Shown piece after piece: positions 50,148 to 58,243 of a DNA stretch of 64,000 nt. The stretch is from the NCBI RefSeq assembly GCF_000317475.1, contig NC_019729.1:4912501-4976500 (forward strand), read 5' to 3'. Positions within the stretch are counted from its first letter, which is position 1; each line of letters opens with the position of its first letter. The notes beneath the pieces were generated by a model. The model was not told the origin of the DNA. It saw nothing but the letters and a program-made list of their open reading frames with translations, and made no database searches. The DNA is from Oscillatoria nigro-viridis PCC 7112. Lineage in GTDB: Bacteria; Cyanobacteriota; Cyanobacteriia; Cyanobacteriales; Microcoleaceae. The translations under genes and the position numbers were made by a program.

Positions 50148-51209
50148 TCATTTTTTTGCTACAGATCCGCTGGATTTTCCCAAATATATTCCAGCCAAAA
50201 CCACAGAAAAAGCAAACCAATTAAACAAGGTCAAACTTTCCGAAAACAGCACCCAAGCCATAATAGCGGTAATTACAGGTTCTAGCAGCAGGAAAAAAGC
50301 TACAAATTCCGAGGACAAACGACCTAGACTGTGGATCAGCAGTCCCTGACCGAAAGCTTGGCAAATCACGGCCAAAGCAATTACAGTCAGCCATCCCTGC
50401 CAAGAATAAGGGAAAATTCGATCGCCCGCAAGCAAAACCAGTGGCAAAACCAATATACTGCCAATGAAACATCGCCATATCAATATAGTTGTTGCCGGAA
50501 ACTTGGTTCGCAAATGTTCTGAAATTAGCAGATTTCCTGCATAAAACATCGCCGATAAAAGAGCAGCAATGTCACCGACAAGAGTGTCTCCCGCCGTTTG
50601 CAAATCGTCCATTCCGATCGCAATTGCGCCGGACAAAGCCACCGCCAGTCCCACCAAAAACCTGTTGTCAAAGCGCCGCCCCAACAGCAGCCATCCCCCC
50701 AAAGTAGTAAATAAAGGAGTTAAGTTTCGCAGTACAGTAGAATTAGCGACATTAGTCTGACTCAGTGACCAGGCCCAGAAACCCACAGAAGCAGAAGAAA
50801 CCACGCCTACGGCTGTTAACAGCATCACATCCTGCAGGGTGTAGCTCGATCGCTCTTCAACTTGTGCCTCAGACATTCGGCGGCGCGCAGCACCCGCACC
50901 ATTCCACACTCCAAATACTACAGTTGCTATCCACAAACGGTTAAAAACAGTAGCATTCGGGCTGATTTCCCGTTCGCTCAACCTAATAAAAATTGCAGCC
51001 AGCGACACCGCTAGCAGCGCCGCCGACAGCGATGCGATCGCCCAAATTTTGCCTTGAATCTCAGCTAATTCACCGTTGTTTAAACTGTCTGGATTTCCCG
51101 AAACAATAGTTTTGTCTTCAGTTGTTAAGACAGAGTTTAACTCGGTTTTTTCCAAAAAATTGCGCTGAAGTTCAATATTTGGCTCTGGCAATCCCAGTTT
51201 TTTTGACAT
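50148..51209 (-). CDS. EamA/DMT-family transporter
   Basis: The 353-residue protein from ATG 51209 (MSKKLGLPE) has about ten membrane helices in two EamA halves. Signs are AAIFIRLSEREISPNATVFNRLWIA, NVANSTVLRNLTPLFTTLGGWLLLGRRF and FFLLLEPVITAIMAWVLFSESL. Such proteins export metabolites or drugs. The first ~60 residues are hydrophilic. A longer frame from 51293 would translate the repeat at 51245-51309 and is rejected. Confidence 0.88.
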   Translation of the reverse strand: MSKKLGLPEPNIELQRNFLEKTELNSVLTTEDKTIVSGNPDSLNNGELAEIQGKIWAIASLSAALLAVSLAAIFIRLSEREISPNATVFNRLWIATVVFGVWNGAGAARRRMSEAQVEERSSYTLQDVMLLTAVGVVSSASVGFWAWSLSQTNVANSTVLRNLTPLFTTLGGWLLLGRRFDNRFLVGLAVALSGAIAIGMDDLQTAGDTLVGDIAALLSAMFYAGNLLISEHLRTKFPATTILIWRCFIGSILVLPLVLLAGDRIFPYSWQGWLTVIALAVICQAFGQGLLIHSLGRLSSEFVAFFLLLEPVITAIMAWVLFSESLTLFNWFAFSVVLAGIYLGKSSGSVAKK

Positions 51210-51244
51210 TATTAAAATTTCCAATGAAGGCAGAAGGCAGTTGT

Positions 51245-51309
51245 GTAGGGTGCGTGACGAAAGAAAATTTGGGCGGCGAATAAAGTGACTCAAAAGTCAC
51301 GCACTCTAC
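51245..51309. repeat. 65-bp inverted repeat, GTAGGGTGCGT family
   Basis: Left arm GTAGGGTGCGTGAC from 51245, right arm GTCACGCACTCTAC to 51309. It is a relative of 18807-18869. Here it lies upstream of the EamA transporter start. Confidence 0.8.
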
Positions 51310-51351
51310 TTACTAGGGCTGCACCAACTATTTTTTATAGTTAACAGCAGC

Positions 51352-51852
51352 TTAGGTTGAAGGTTTCACAGAAAGCCTTGTCAAAGCCTCCTTTAGCGCC
51401 GGCGGCAATTGGCGGATAATCTTGTTCTTGTCGCGATCGACACCAACCAAAGTTACCTGTGCCGTCACATATAACTCCTGAGTATCAGGCGATCGAATTT
51501 CGTAATCCCAAAGCAGCCGCACGCCCTCGGTAGCAGCGATCCGCGTTCTGACTGCCACAGATTGACCCATTTGTACAGCCCGGTGGTAGCGCAGCGAAAG
51601 TTCCACCACGGGCAATTCCAAACCCTGCGCCACCCAGTCTGCATATTCGATGCCAAGAGAGCGCAAACTTTCCACCCTAGCTTCCTCCATCCAAGCCAGA
51701 TAAGTCCCGTGCCACACCACACCGCTGTAGTCAGTATGATGAGGGTACACTCGCACCAAATATTCAAACCATCCCTCAGAGTCCATCCTGGACCGGTTTT
51801 GAATAGCACCAGCCGGTGCGAGTTCTGGTTGAGTTCGATCGTTCTCTAACAC
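51352..51852 (-). CDS. Acyl-CoA thioesterase (hotdog fold, YbgC/4HBT type)
   Basis: The 166-residue protein has the catalytic loop HHTDYSGVVWHGTYLAWMEEARVE, with the Asp nucleophile/base of 4-hydroxybenzoyl-CoA thioesterases. LELPVVELSLRYHRAVQMGQ and RLLWDYEIRS complete the fold. An extra ~28 residues precede it. The start is GTG 51852. It could hydrolyse DHNA-CoA or another acyl-CoA; the sequence does not decide. Confidence 0.85.
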   Translation of the reverse strand: MLENDRTQPELAPAGAIQNRSRMDSEGWFEYLVRVYPHHTDYSGVVWHGTYLAWMEEARVESLRSLGIEYADWVAQGLELPVVELSLRYHRAVQMGQSVAVRTRIAATEGVRLLWDYEIRSPDTQELYVTAQVTLVGVDRDKNKIIRQLPPALKEALTRLSVKPST

Positions 51853-51993
51853 TTTACAAATCGTTCCAAAACGCTACATTTCTACAAATCATAAGACAAA
51901 CTTCAGGCTTATGCTTAACAGTAAGCAACTAGAGTACCAACGCTCTAGTTTAACGTCGCACAAGAAAACTCAACTGTTTTTACCGCCAAAACC

Positions 51994-52845
51994 ATGATAG
52001 AAAAAATTTTAGTAGCCGTAGCCGGTCGCGGCTTGTGCGAAGAGATGTTTAATATGTTGATGGACATCCCTTCCTTGCAACAAACCTCTGTCACCGTCTT
52101 GCACGTCGTGCCGCCGCAAGTAACCTCCGATGGCATGGCCGAGAAGTTGGAAGAAGGAGGCAAAATTTTAGCACAAGCAGTCCAGTCTCTGAAAATAGAT
52201 CCCAGCAAAGTCAACCCCCGGCTCAAACAGGGAGACCCGAAAACCACAGTTTGCCAAGTCGCAGAAGAAGAACAATCCGACTTAGTAATTATGGGTTCCC
52301 GGGGACTCGGACGGCTGCAATCGATTTTGGAAAACTCAGTCAGCCAGTACGTTTTCCAGCTAACATCCCGACCGATGCTGTTAGTAAAAGACGACATCTA
52401 CGTCAAAAAAATCAAGCGCGTCATGGTGGCGGTAGACAAATCAGAAGCTGCCAAACAGTCGTTACAGCTTGCGCTATCTTTGGTCAAAGAAGTCAGTGGC
52501 GGAGAAATAATTTTAGTACACGTCACCAAAGATTTGACGGGAAAAGCCAGCGAAGATTTAACAGCAAGTGCTGAAAAAGACCCCGTATTAGCTCCGGCAG
52601 TAGCACTAGCGAAACAAATGGGAGTTAGCTACCGCTGCGTGAGTGCTACAGGCAAGCCAGGGGAAGAAATTTGTCGGATTGCAGACGACCTGAACGCCGA
52701 CTTGTTGGTGCTCGGTTCCCCGGATCGGCGACCCAACGTTGCCAAAAACTTTGTGGATATCGATCGACTCCTGGGAAATTCGCTATCAGACTACGTGCGA
52801 GTTTATGCCAACTGTCCCGTCTTGCTAGCCCGCACAGTCGGCTAG
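51994..52845 (+). CDS. Tandem universal-stress-protein (UspA) domains
   Basis: The 283-residue protein has two USP domains: residues 1-130 (KILVAVAGRG ... DLVIMGSRGLGRLQSILENSVSQYVFQLTSRPMLLV) and 137-283 (RVMVAVDKSEAAKQSLQLAL ... DLLVLGSPDRRPNVAKNFVDIDRLLGNSLSDYVRVYANCPVLLA). The first has the GSRG(x9)GS-like ATP-binding signature. The second is changed to GSPDRR and may not bind ATP. It probably acts as a stress or signalling protein and ends before a strong terminator. Confidence 0.9.
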   Translation: MIEKILVAVAGRGLCEEMFNMLMDIPSLQQTSVTVLHVVPPQVTSDGMAEKLEEGGKILAQAVQSLKIDPSKVNPRLKQGDPKTTVCQVAEEEQSDLVIMGSRGLGRLQSILENSVSQYVFQLTSRPMLLVKDDIYVKKIKRVMVAVDKSEAAKQSLQLALSLVKEVSGGEIILVHVTKDLTGKASEDLTASAEKDPVLAPAVALAKQMGVSYRCVSATGKPGEEICRIADDLNADLLVLGSPDRRPNVAKNFVDIDRLLGNSLSDYVRVYANCPVLLARTVG

Positions 52846-52890
52846 AATCTCATCGTTAAGAGTTAGCCGCCAACACTCAACAGTTAACAA

Positions 52891-52928
52891 AAAAAGCGCC
52901 TCAGCAAAAAGCTGTTGGCGCTTTGTTT
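52891..52928. terminator. Bidirectional terminator hairpin between the USP and psbM genes
   Basis: AAAGCGCC ... GGCGCTTT with an AGC/GCT inner pair and a T-rich flank on the plus side (TTTGTTTTG) and an A-rich flank upstream that serves the minus strand. It would end both the USP transcript and the converging psbM transcript. Confidence 0.75.
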
Positions 52929-52966
52929 TGCAAGCAGCTTGCGCCTGACAGAAATAGCAGCAGTTG

Positions 52967-53080
52967 CTAATCTTTTCTACCTTGACGGCTAGCTGTTTGA
53001 ATGTACAGAATGATTAGAAAAACACTGGGAACCAATACAAACAGAATGGTTGCCACAAACCCTAAATCGTTAACTTCCAT
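52967..53080 (-). CDS. psbM: Photosystem II reaction centre protein M
   Basis: A 37-codon gene starting at ATG 53080 and ending with TAG at 52967-52969. The product begins [20 protein letters not shown] and continues [17 protein letters not shown]. This matches PsbM, which is about 34-38 residues with an N-terminal VN.LGF and one membrane helix. PsbM lies at the PSII dimer interface in the thylakoid membrane. The gene is too short for most ORF thresholds. It converges with the USP gene, with a terminator between them. Confidence 0.93.
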   Translation of the reverse strand: MEVNDLGFVATILFVLVPSVFLIILYIQTASRQGRKD

Positions 53081-53375
53081 GAAGACGCTCGCCTCTATCG
53101 GAAAATAGGAAAACACACACAACTAGGATATCACTCAAAGGCAAAAGGCAAACTCGAAGACAGAAGAAGAGCTGACGGACAAGCGTCGAAACCCGCTTTC
53201 TGCCTGGATGCCTCCCTGCCCAATGTCTGATTTGTCCTAGAAACCAAGTTTCTTTTCCTAGCCCGGCAAAATGCGTGATTATACAGTGAAATAGGAAAAA
53301 AAAACAAAATTATTGCATTCTGCATTTTTCTTTCCTTCTGCATTAGAGCATCTCTAGCCTTCTGCCTTCAGAGAG

Positions 53376-53672
53376 TCACGGCTTAGTCTTCACGCTCACC
53401 GGGCCGTTGACCGTAGCTTGACAAGCCAACCGATAGTTTTCGGGCTTTTTCTTGAGCTTGCGGTTCTCAAAGTCAGTGCGGGGCGACAGATTTTCACTGC
53501 CCTCGACAATTTCCACAATGCAGGTGCCGCATTGACCGTAGCCCCCGCAATTCATCATCTTTCCCGAAAATGTATACAAATCGATGCGGTTTTCTAGAGC
53601 TTTGAGCCTCAAATTGGCTCCGTCTGCTGCGATGACTTCCTTATTTTCCTTCACAAACTTGATATTGGCCAT
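53376..53672 (-). CDS. [2Fe-2S] ferredoxin
   Basis: The 98-residue protein has four cluster Cys: C42, C48, C51 ([11 protein letters not shown]) and C84 (RLAC). This is the plant/bacterial-type 2Fe-2S pattern. It differs from photosynthetic PetF in its basic C-terminal half ([12 protein letters not shown]) and so is probably a specialised electron carrier. It lies about 295 bp upstream of psbM on the same strand; the spacer has no other gene. Confidence 0.9.
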   Translation of the reverse strand: MANIKFVKENKEVIAADGANLRLKALENRIDLYTFSGKMMNCGGYGQCGTCIVEIVEGSENLSPRTDFENRKLKKKPENYRLACQATVNGPVSVKTKP

Positions 53673-53821
53673 TGCCGATTCCTTAACGCAGTTGACATCG
53701 AACTCTATTACAAAATATTAACTAATGTGTCGGACGTTTAATACCCGATGTCTAATTACCTGTGTGATTTAAGGTGCGCGGGAGCGTAGCTATCCCGAGC
53801 AGGAATCGCCCCAACCCAATC

Positions 53822-55714
53822 TCAAGGAGCATCCGAGAGGTTATTCGTAGGAAGATTGCTCACAGCCCGCTGGAGAGACGAAAGCCCCAGGTTGTAGGTG
53901 ACAATTGCCGACAATCGGTTTCTCTCAGCCCTAGTCAAATCAGTTTCCGCCTGAATCACATCCGTCTGAGTACCCACACCAGCTTGAAACCGCAGCCTCG
54001 CCAGACGCAGAGCTTCCCTTGACTGCAAAACCCCCGCCTCAGAAGTTTCGATATTCTCAAAACTCGACTCCAAGCCAAAATAAGCTTGTTCCACTTCCCG
54101 CCGCACCTGGTTGCGGAGTTGGTCAAATCGACTTTCGGCGATCGCAATATCAGCATCCCGCTGTCTCACCCTCGCGTTCGCCGCGCCCCCGTCGAAGATA
54201 CTCCAAGTCAGACTCGCCCGGATCGAATAACCATCTGCCCAGCCGCGAGTAGCAAACCGGGCAGGGTCGTCAGGGTCTATTCCCAGCACGTTGTAACTAC
54301 CCCCAACACTCAGTTGAGGCAAACGCCCCGCCTGAATCGATCGCCTCTGCTGCTTGCTGATATCCCTCTGCACCAACTGCTGTTCCAACTCGGGGCGATT
54401 CTTAAAAGCCTGCACGATACTCTCTTCCAAAGACAGCCTCCAAGAGCCCGCTTGCTCTACCGGATCGGCCGCTGTCAAGTTCGCCGACTGGCTGATATTC
54501 AAAATCTCAGCCAGACGCCGCTGGGCAACTCGCTGATCGCGACGGGCTACTGACAGTTGTTGCACTTCGTTAGCCAAATTTGCCTGAGCCTGCAACACCG
54601 CAAACCGGGTTCCCACCCCTGCCCGTTCCAGGGCTTCGGCATCCCGCAAACTTTGCTGGGCATTTCTGACCGAAGCTTGGCGGATGGCAACTTGTCCGTC
54701 CGCGTTTTGCAAGTTGTAGTAAGCCTCAGCAGTGTCGAAGCGCAGTTCCTCGGCTTGGCGTTCCACATCCAGTTCCCGAAGGCGCAACTGTTCCTCTGCC
54801 GCGCGGATGTTAGCCCGCCGCCTTCCGAACAAATCGACATCGTAGTTCAACTGCAAAGTGCTGTTGAGACTGTTGCTGCCGAAATTTGGCCCGGCTTCGC
54901 GGGCGGGCTGCCCTCGGCTAGCCTCAAAGTTGAACTGGCGCTGCCGAGCCCGGATTCCGAGTTCTCCGCCGGCAGTCACAGACCGGCTGGCGTCCATTTG
55001 AAAATTCAGGTCTGGATAAAGAGCAGCTTGCTGTTCGCGCAAAGCGGATCTGCTTTGTTCTACTTGCTGTCCGGCGATTTGCAAAACTTGGCTGTTGCGG
55101 CGGGCGAGGTCGATCGCCTGCTGCAAGGTAATTGGCTCAGTTTGCTCGATCCTGACATCCTCCGGGTTTGTCGGAAACAGCAGCGGATTCGGGTTGGGTT
55201 CCAGGGAAGCCGGAGGCTTGGTGTCTAAAATGCCCTTCGGAGGGAGAGGGGGGAAACTTTCGTTCGGAGTGCCCCGGAGAATTGGTACCGGGGAACTCGG
55301 CACAGGAACATTGTTGAGAGGGCTAGGGGAAGGCTGCTGAGTCTGTGTCGGTTCCAACCCTCTAAGAGGCGTTGCACCGGCCTGAGACAGAGTTGATGGG
55401 GAAGCCGGAGCAGCCTGTTGAGGCTTTGATGCTTGCTCGGGCCCGGTTGGGGGAGTTGATGCGATATTTCCTCCCCCTGGCTGCTGAGACTCGGAGGTTT
55501 GAGGGTTAAGGGCGATCGACTGTTCGGGCTGTGATGCTGATTCTGCCGCTGTGTTCGAGGTCGATCGAACATTCTGCCCTAATTCGAGCTGATTGCTAAG
55601 GGCCAAACTGTCCTGAGATTCAGCCGGAGACTGTGCTGAAGCACTCTGTGCGGCGTTGCCCAAAGTAATTGCAGCGCCCACTCCGACTACGATGATTTGA
55701 CGAAAAACACGCAT
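53822..55714 (-). CDS. TolC-family outer-membrane efflux protein
   Basis: The 630-residue protein has a signal peptide (IIVVGVGAAITLGNAAQSASAQ), a Pro/Gln/Ser-rich linker (about 25-190), then two OEP repeats. The first runs from ITLQQAIDLARRNSQVLQIAGQQVEQSRSALREQQAALYPDLN. The second runs from LSLEESIVQAFKNRPELEQQLVQRDISKQQRRSIQAGRLPQLSVGGSYN. It forms a trimeric channel of the outer membrane. The long linker is common in cyanobacterial TolC proteins. No adaptor or pump gene is adjacent. ATG 55714 is the start. Confidence 0.9.
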   Translation of the reverse strand: MRVFRQIIVVGVGAAITLGNAAQSASAQSPAESQDSLALSNQLELGQNVRSTSNTAAESASQPEQSIALNPQTSESQQPGGGNIASTPPTGPEQASKPQQAAPASPSTLSQAGATPLRGLEPTQTQQPSPSPLNNVPVPSSPVPILRGTPNESFPPLPPKGILDTKPPASLEPNPNPLLFPTNPEDVRIEQTEPITLQQAIDLARRNSQVLQIAGQQVEQSRSALREQQAALYPDLNFQMDASRSVTAGGELGIRARQRQFNFEASRGQPAREAGPNFGSNSLNSTLQLNYDVDLFGRRRANIRAAEEQLRLRELDVERQAEELRFDTAEAYYNLQNADGQVAIRQASVRNAQQSLRDAEALERAGVGTRFAVLQAQANLANEVQQLSVARRDQRVAQRRLAEILNISQSANLTAADPVEQAGSWRLSLEESIVQAFKNRPELEQQLVQRDISKQQRRSIQAGRLPQLSVGGSYNVLGIDPDDPARFATRGWADGYSIRASLTWSIFDGGAANARVRQRDADIAIAESRFDQLRNQVRREVEQAYFGLESSFENIETSEAGVLQSREALRLARLRFQAGVGTQTDVIQAETDLTRAERNRLSAIVTYNLGLSSLQRAVSNLPTNNLSDAP

Positions 55715-55855
55715 AATTTTTTAATTACTCTGCAATCCTAGAGACAATTTTAGAGCAAGATTGAGGTCTCAATTTTCTAGTCTGTAGCCTGAACTCGACG
55801 GTTACAAGTCACAATTACCCTACTCATCTTAACTTTTGAATGTTCGATTCAAAAT

Positions 55856-57310
55856 TTAGAATTTAACTTCAGCATTTGCCAGACCGATCGCCGCCGAGAT
55901 TAGTTCCTCTACTCCGCTCACCGGCAAAATCCGGGTTTTCAGCGAGCTGGCGAGCTGTTCTAGGGTCATGTCGTCGAGAAAACGCGGTTCCCCCTGTTTT
56001 AGCATCACCGACGGCAGCAGGATGCCATCTCCCAAGTCTCGCCCCTGCAAAGCTTCGAGCAAATCTTGCCCGGTGAGCAAACCCGTAACAGTGATAGTTT
56101 GTCCCCAGTAGCGGCTGCACAGTGCTGCCATGTTGACGGACAAGCCGGGAATTTGGTTTAGTTGTTGTACGATCGGCTCAAAAGCTTTTTCAACAGCATT
56201 CCCCACCACCCAAACCAACTTGCGCGGCGGGTTAACTGGCATCGGTTGCAGCTTCTCAAAAGCCGTTTCAAACTGCTGGATAAACTGGCGGATAGATCCC
56301 ACACCGTTACCAATTTGCGGATAATCTTCGTAATCAGCAGCCGACGGCAAATCTAAACCAGCTATTAAAAACCACTCGTCAGCCAGCCAAATACAGCGCG
56401 ATTTTGACCTTCCTAACAAGCCATTTAAATCTTCTCCCCCCCTTAGCAAGGGGGGGTTGGGGGGGGTCGATTTTGAATTCTGCTTTTTAGCTTTTCCGCC
56501 GCCTTTTCCTGTACTTAAAAGCACTTGAATTTTCTGCACTTGCTCGATGACTTCTCGCGCTTTTTCCGCAGTTACTGCAATTAATTCATCTTCCGGAGGG
56601 CGAAAGCGAGTTAAACCCACCGGCACCACAGCCACCGATGCTACAGCAGGAATATTTCCAGCATGAAACTTTGCCAAATCTAACAAAGTGCGTTCTAAAT
56701 GTTCGCCATCATTAATACCGGGACAAACAACTACTTGAGCGTGAATTTGCAAGCGGCGTTCTTGAAACCATTTGATTTGTTCGAGAATCTTGCCAGCGCG
56801 GAGATTTTTTAACAGCCTAATTCGCACTTCCGGTTCAGTAGCGTGCACCGAAACATAAAGAGGAGAAAGCCGCATTTGTTCGATTCTCTCCCACTCTTTT
56901 TGATTTAGATTGGTGAGAGTAAGATAGCTACCGTAAAGAAAACTGAGGCGGTAGTCATCATCTTTGAGATAGAGAGTTTCCCGCTTCCCCGGAGGCTGCT
57001 GGTCGATAAAGCAAAAAGGGCAGCGGTTGTTGCACTGAATTAGTCCATCGAAGAGAGCAGTTTCAAATTCCAATCCTAAATCTTCGTCGTACTCTTTATC
57101 GATTTCTAACTTGTGGGTTTTGCCTTTACTGTCTAAAACTTCTAGTTCGAGAAATTCATCGGCGCACAGGAATTGATAGTCGATCAAGTCGCGGGGTTTT
57201 TGACCGTTGACGGCGACGATTGAGTCTCCGGGTTCAAATCCCATTTCCGCGCAGATGCTGTCGGGGATAACTTTGGTGATTAGGGCTGGTTTAATTGACG
57301 ATTCGCTCAT
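55856..57310 (-). CDS. Radical SAM protein with PDZ-like N-terminus (DUF512/TIGR03279 type)
   Basis: The 484-residue protein starts with a PDZ-like part (ALITKVIPDSICAEMGFEPGDSIVAVNGQKPRDLIDYQ). The radical SAM motif follows: LIQCNNRCPFCFIDQQPPGKRETLY, with Cys spacing CxxxCxxC for the 4Fe-4S cluster. The DUF512 region follows (EWFLIAGLDLPSAADYEDYPQIGNGVGSIRQF). The substrate is unknown. About residues 275-310 contain a low-complexity insert (PPNPPLLRGG) encoded by the repeat at 56436-56466. Confidence 0.9.
   Translation of the reverse strand: MSESSIKPALITKVIPDSICAEMGFEPGDSIVAVNGQKPRDLIDYQFLCADEFLELEVLDSKGKTHKLEIDKEYDEDLGLEFETALFDGLIQCNNRCPFCFIDQQPPGKRETLYLKDDDYRLSFLYGSYLTLTNLNQKEWERIEQMRLSPLYVSVHATEPEVRIRLLKNLRAGKILEQIKWFQERRLQIHAQVVVCPGINDGEHLERTLLDLAKFHAGNIPAVASVAVVPVGLTRFRPPEDELIAVTAEKAREVIEQVQKIQVLLSTGKGGGKAKKQNSKSTPPNPPLLRGGEDLNGLLGRSKSRCIWLADEWFLIAGLDLPSAADYEDYPQIGNGVGSIRQFIQQFETAFEKLQPMPVNPPRKLVWVVGNAVEKAFEPIVQQLNQIPGLSVNMAALCSRYWGQTITVTGLLTGQDLLEALQGRDLGDGILLPSVMLKQGEPRFLDDMTLEQLASSLKTRILPVSGVEELISAAIGLANAEVKF
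56436..56466. repeat. C7/G7 palindromic repeat inside the radical SAM gene
   Basis: The palindrome around CCCCTTAGCAAGGGG is followed by TTGGGGGG, virtually identical to 3108-3136. On the gene strand it encodes TPPNPPLLRGG, in frame, between two conserved segments. Confidence 0.9.
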
Positions 57311-57566
57311 AACTTCGGAATTAATTGTTAGGTTAGATTGAGGATTTTACAAAAATTGTTAAGGTTTCATGTGTAAATATAACCCTTATACTATCTTCCC
57401 TTCACCTGTCTAAATTATACCAATTTTAGTTTAGTTTAAAATGCTGAAGGCGAGTAAGAATGGGTTTACATACATCAGCAACTTGCGGTATTCTAGATTA
57501 GATAGTGTATTGTACCGCATCTGCGACACAATTATAAGTTAGCTTGAAACAATCAATGGTAGAGCT

Positions 57567-58205
57567 ATGAATGAGTATATCGACCTTTACTGTGAGCGGC
57601 TCATTCCTGGTTTATGGAGCGAGCCACTGAATGCTATTTCCAATGTGTCTTTCATTATTGCAGCATGGGCTATTTGGCAATTAGCTCAGCGACACCACAA
57701 AATATCCCCTGGTATTTGGATACTGATTGCTTTAGCCACCAGTATTGGTATCGGAAGTTTCCTGTTTCATACATTTGCAACGCGATGGGCAAATTTACTA
57801 GATGTGATTCCTATTCTGCTCTTTCAGCTTTGTTTTATATGGCTTTACAGTCGTCGGGTAGTTAGGATGAATTCAGGATATGCAGGAGTATTACTTGCAG
57901 CATTCTTTTTTGTTAGCGATTTTAGCAAGCAATTTACAAATCTTCTCAATGGTTCTCTTTCGTATGCTCCTGCTTTTTTGGTTTTGCTCGGACTAGGAGT
58001 GTATCACTATCGACAGCAAAAGCGCGAACCATTCATTATATTAGCAGCAACAGGTGTCTTCCTATTAGCCCTTGCATTTCGTACTCTCGATCGCGCAATT
58101 TGCCCTTTCTTTTCACCAGGGACTCATTTCCTCTGGCACCTTTTTAATGGTGTTTTGCTGTACCTGTCAGCAAGAAGCCTGCTCTTAAATTGGTCAGAGG
58201 AGTAA
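57567..58205 (+). CDS. Ceramidase-like (CREST superfamily) membrane protein
   Basis: The 212-residue protein has about seven membrane helices. The alkaline-ceramidase/CREST metal motifs are present: GIGSFLFHTFATRWANLLDVIPI (Ser, first His and Asp) and HFLWHLFNG (HxxxH) near the C-terminus. The N-terminal DLYCERLIPGLWSEPLNAISNVSFI is also typical. It would hydrolyse an amide bond in a membrane lipid or act on a related substrate. ATG 57567 is the start; the 256-bp upstream gap shows no other gene. Confidence 0.85.
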   Translation: MNEYIDLYCERLIPGLWSEPLNAISNVSFIIAAWAIWQLAQRHHKISPGIWILIALATSIGIGSFLFHTFATRWANLLDVIPILLFQLCFIWLYSRRVVRMNSGYAGVLLAAFFFVSDFSKQFTNLLNGSLSYAPAFLVLLGLGVYHYRQQKREPFIILAATGVFLLALAFRTLDRAICPFFSPGTHFLWHLFNGVLLYLSARSLLLNWSEE

Positions 58206-58243
58206 AAAATTAAAACTCAAAGTAATAGAGCGCATACTCACTC

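Noticed and set aside
53131..53343. 70-codon minus-strand ORF between psbM and the ferredoxin gene
   Set aside because: Low-complexity composition, no ribosome site and no recognisable features.
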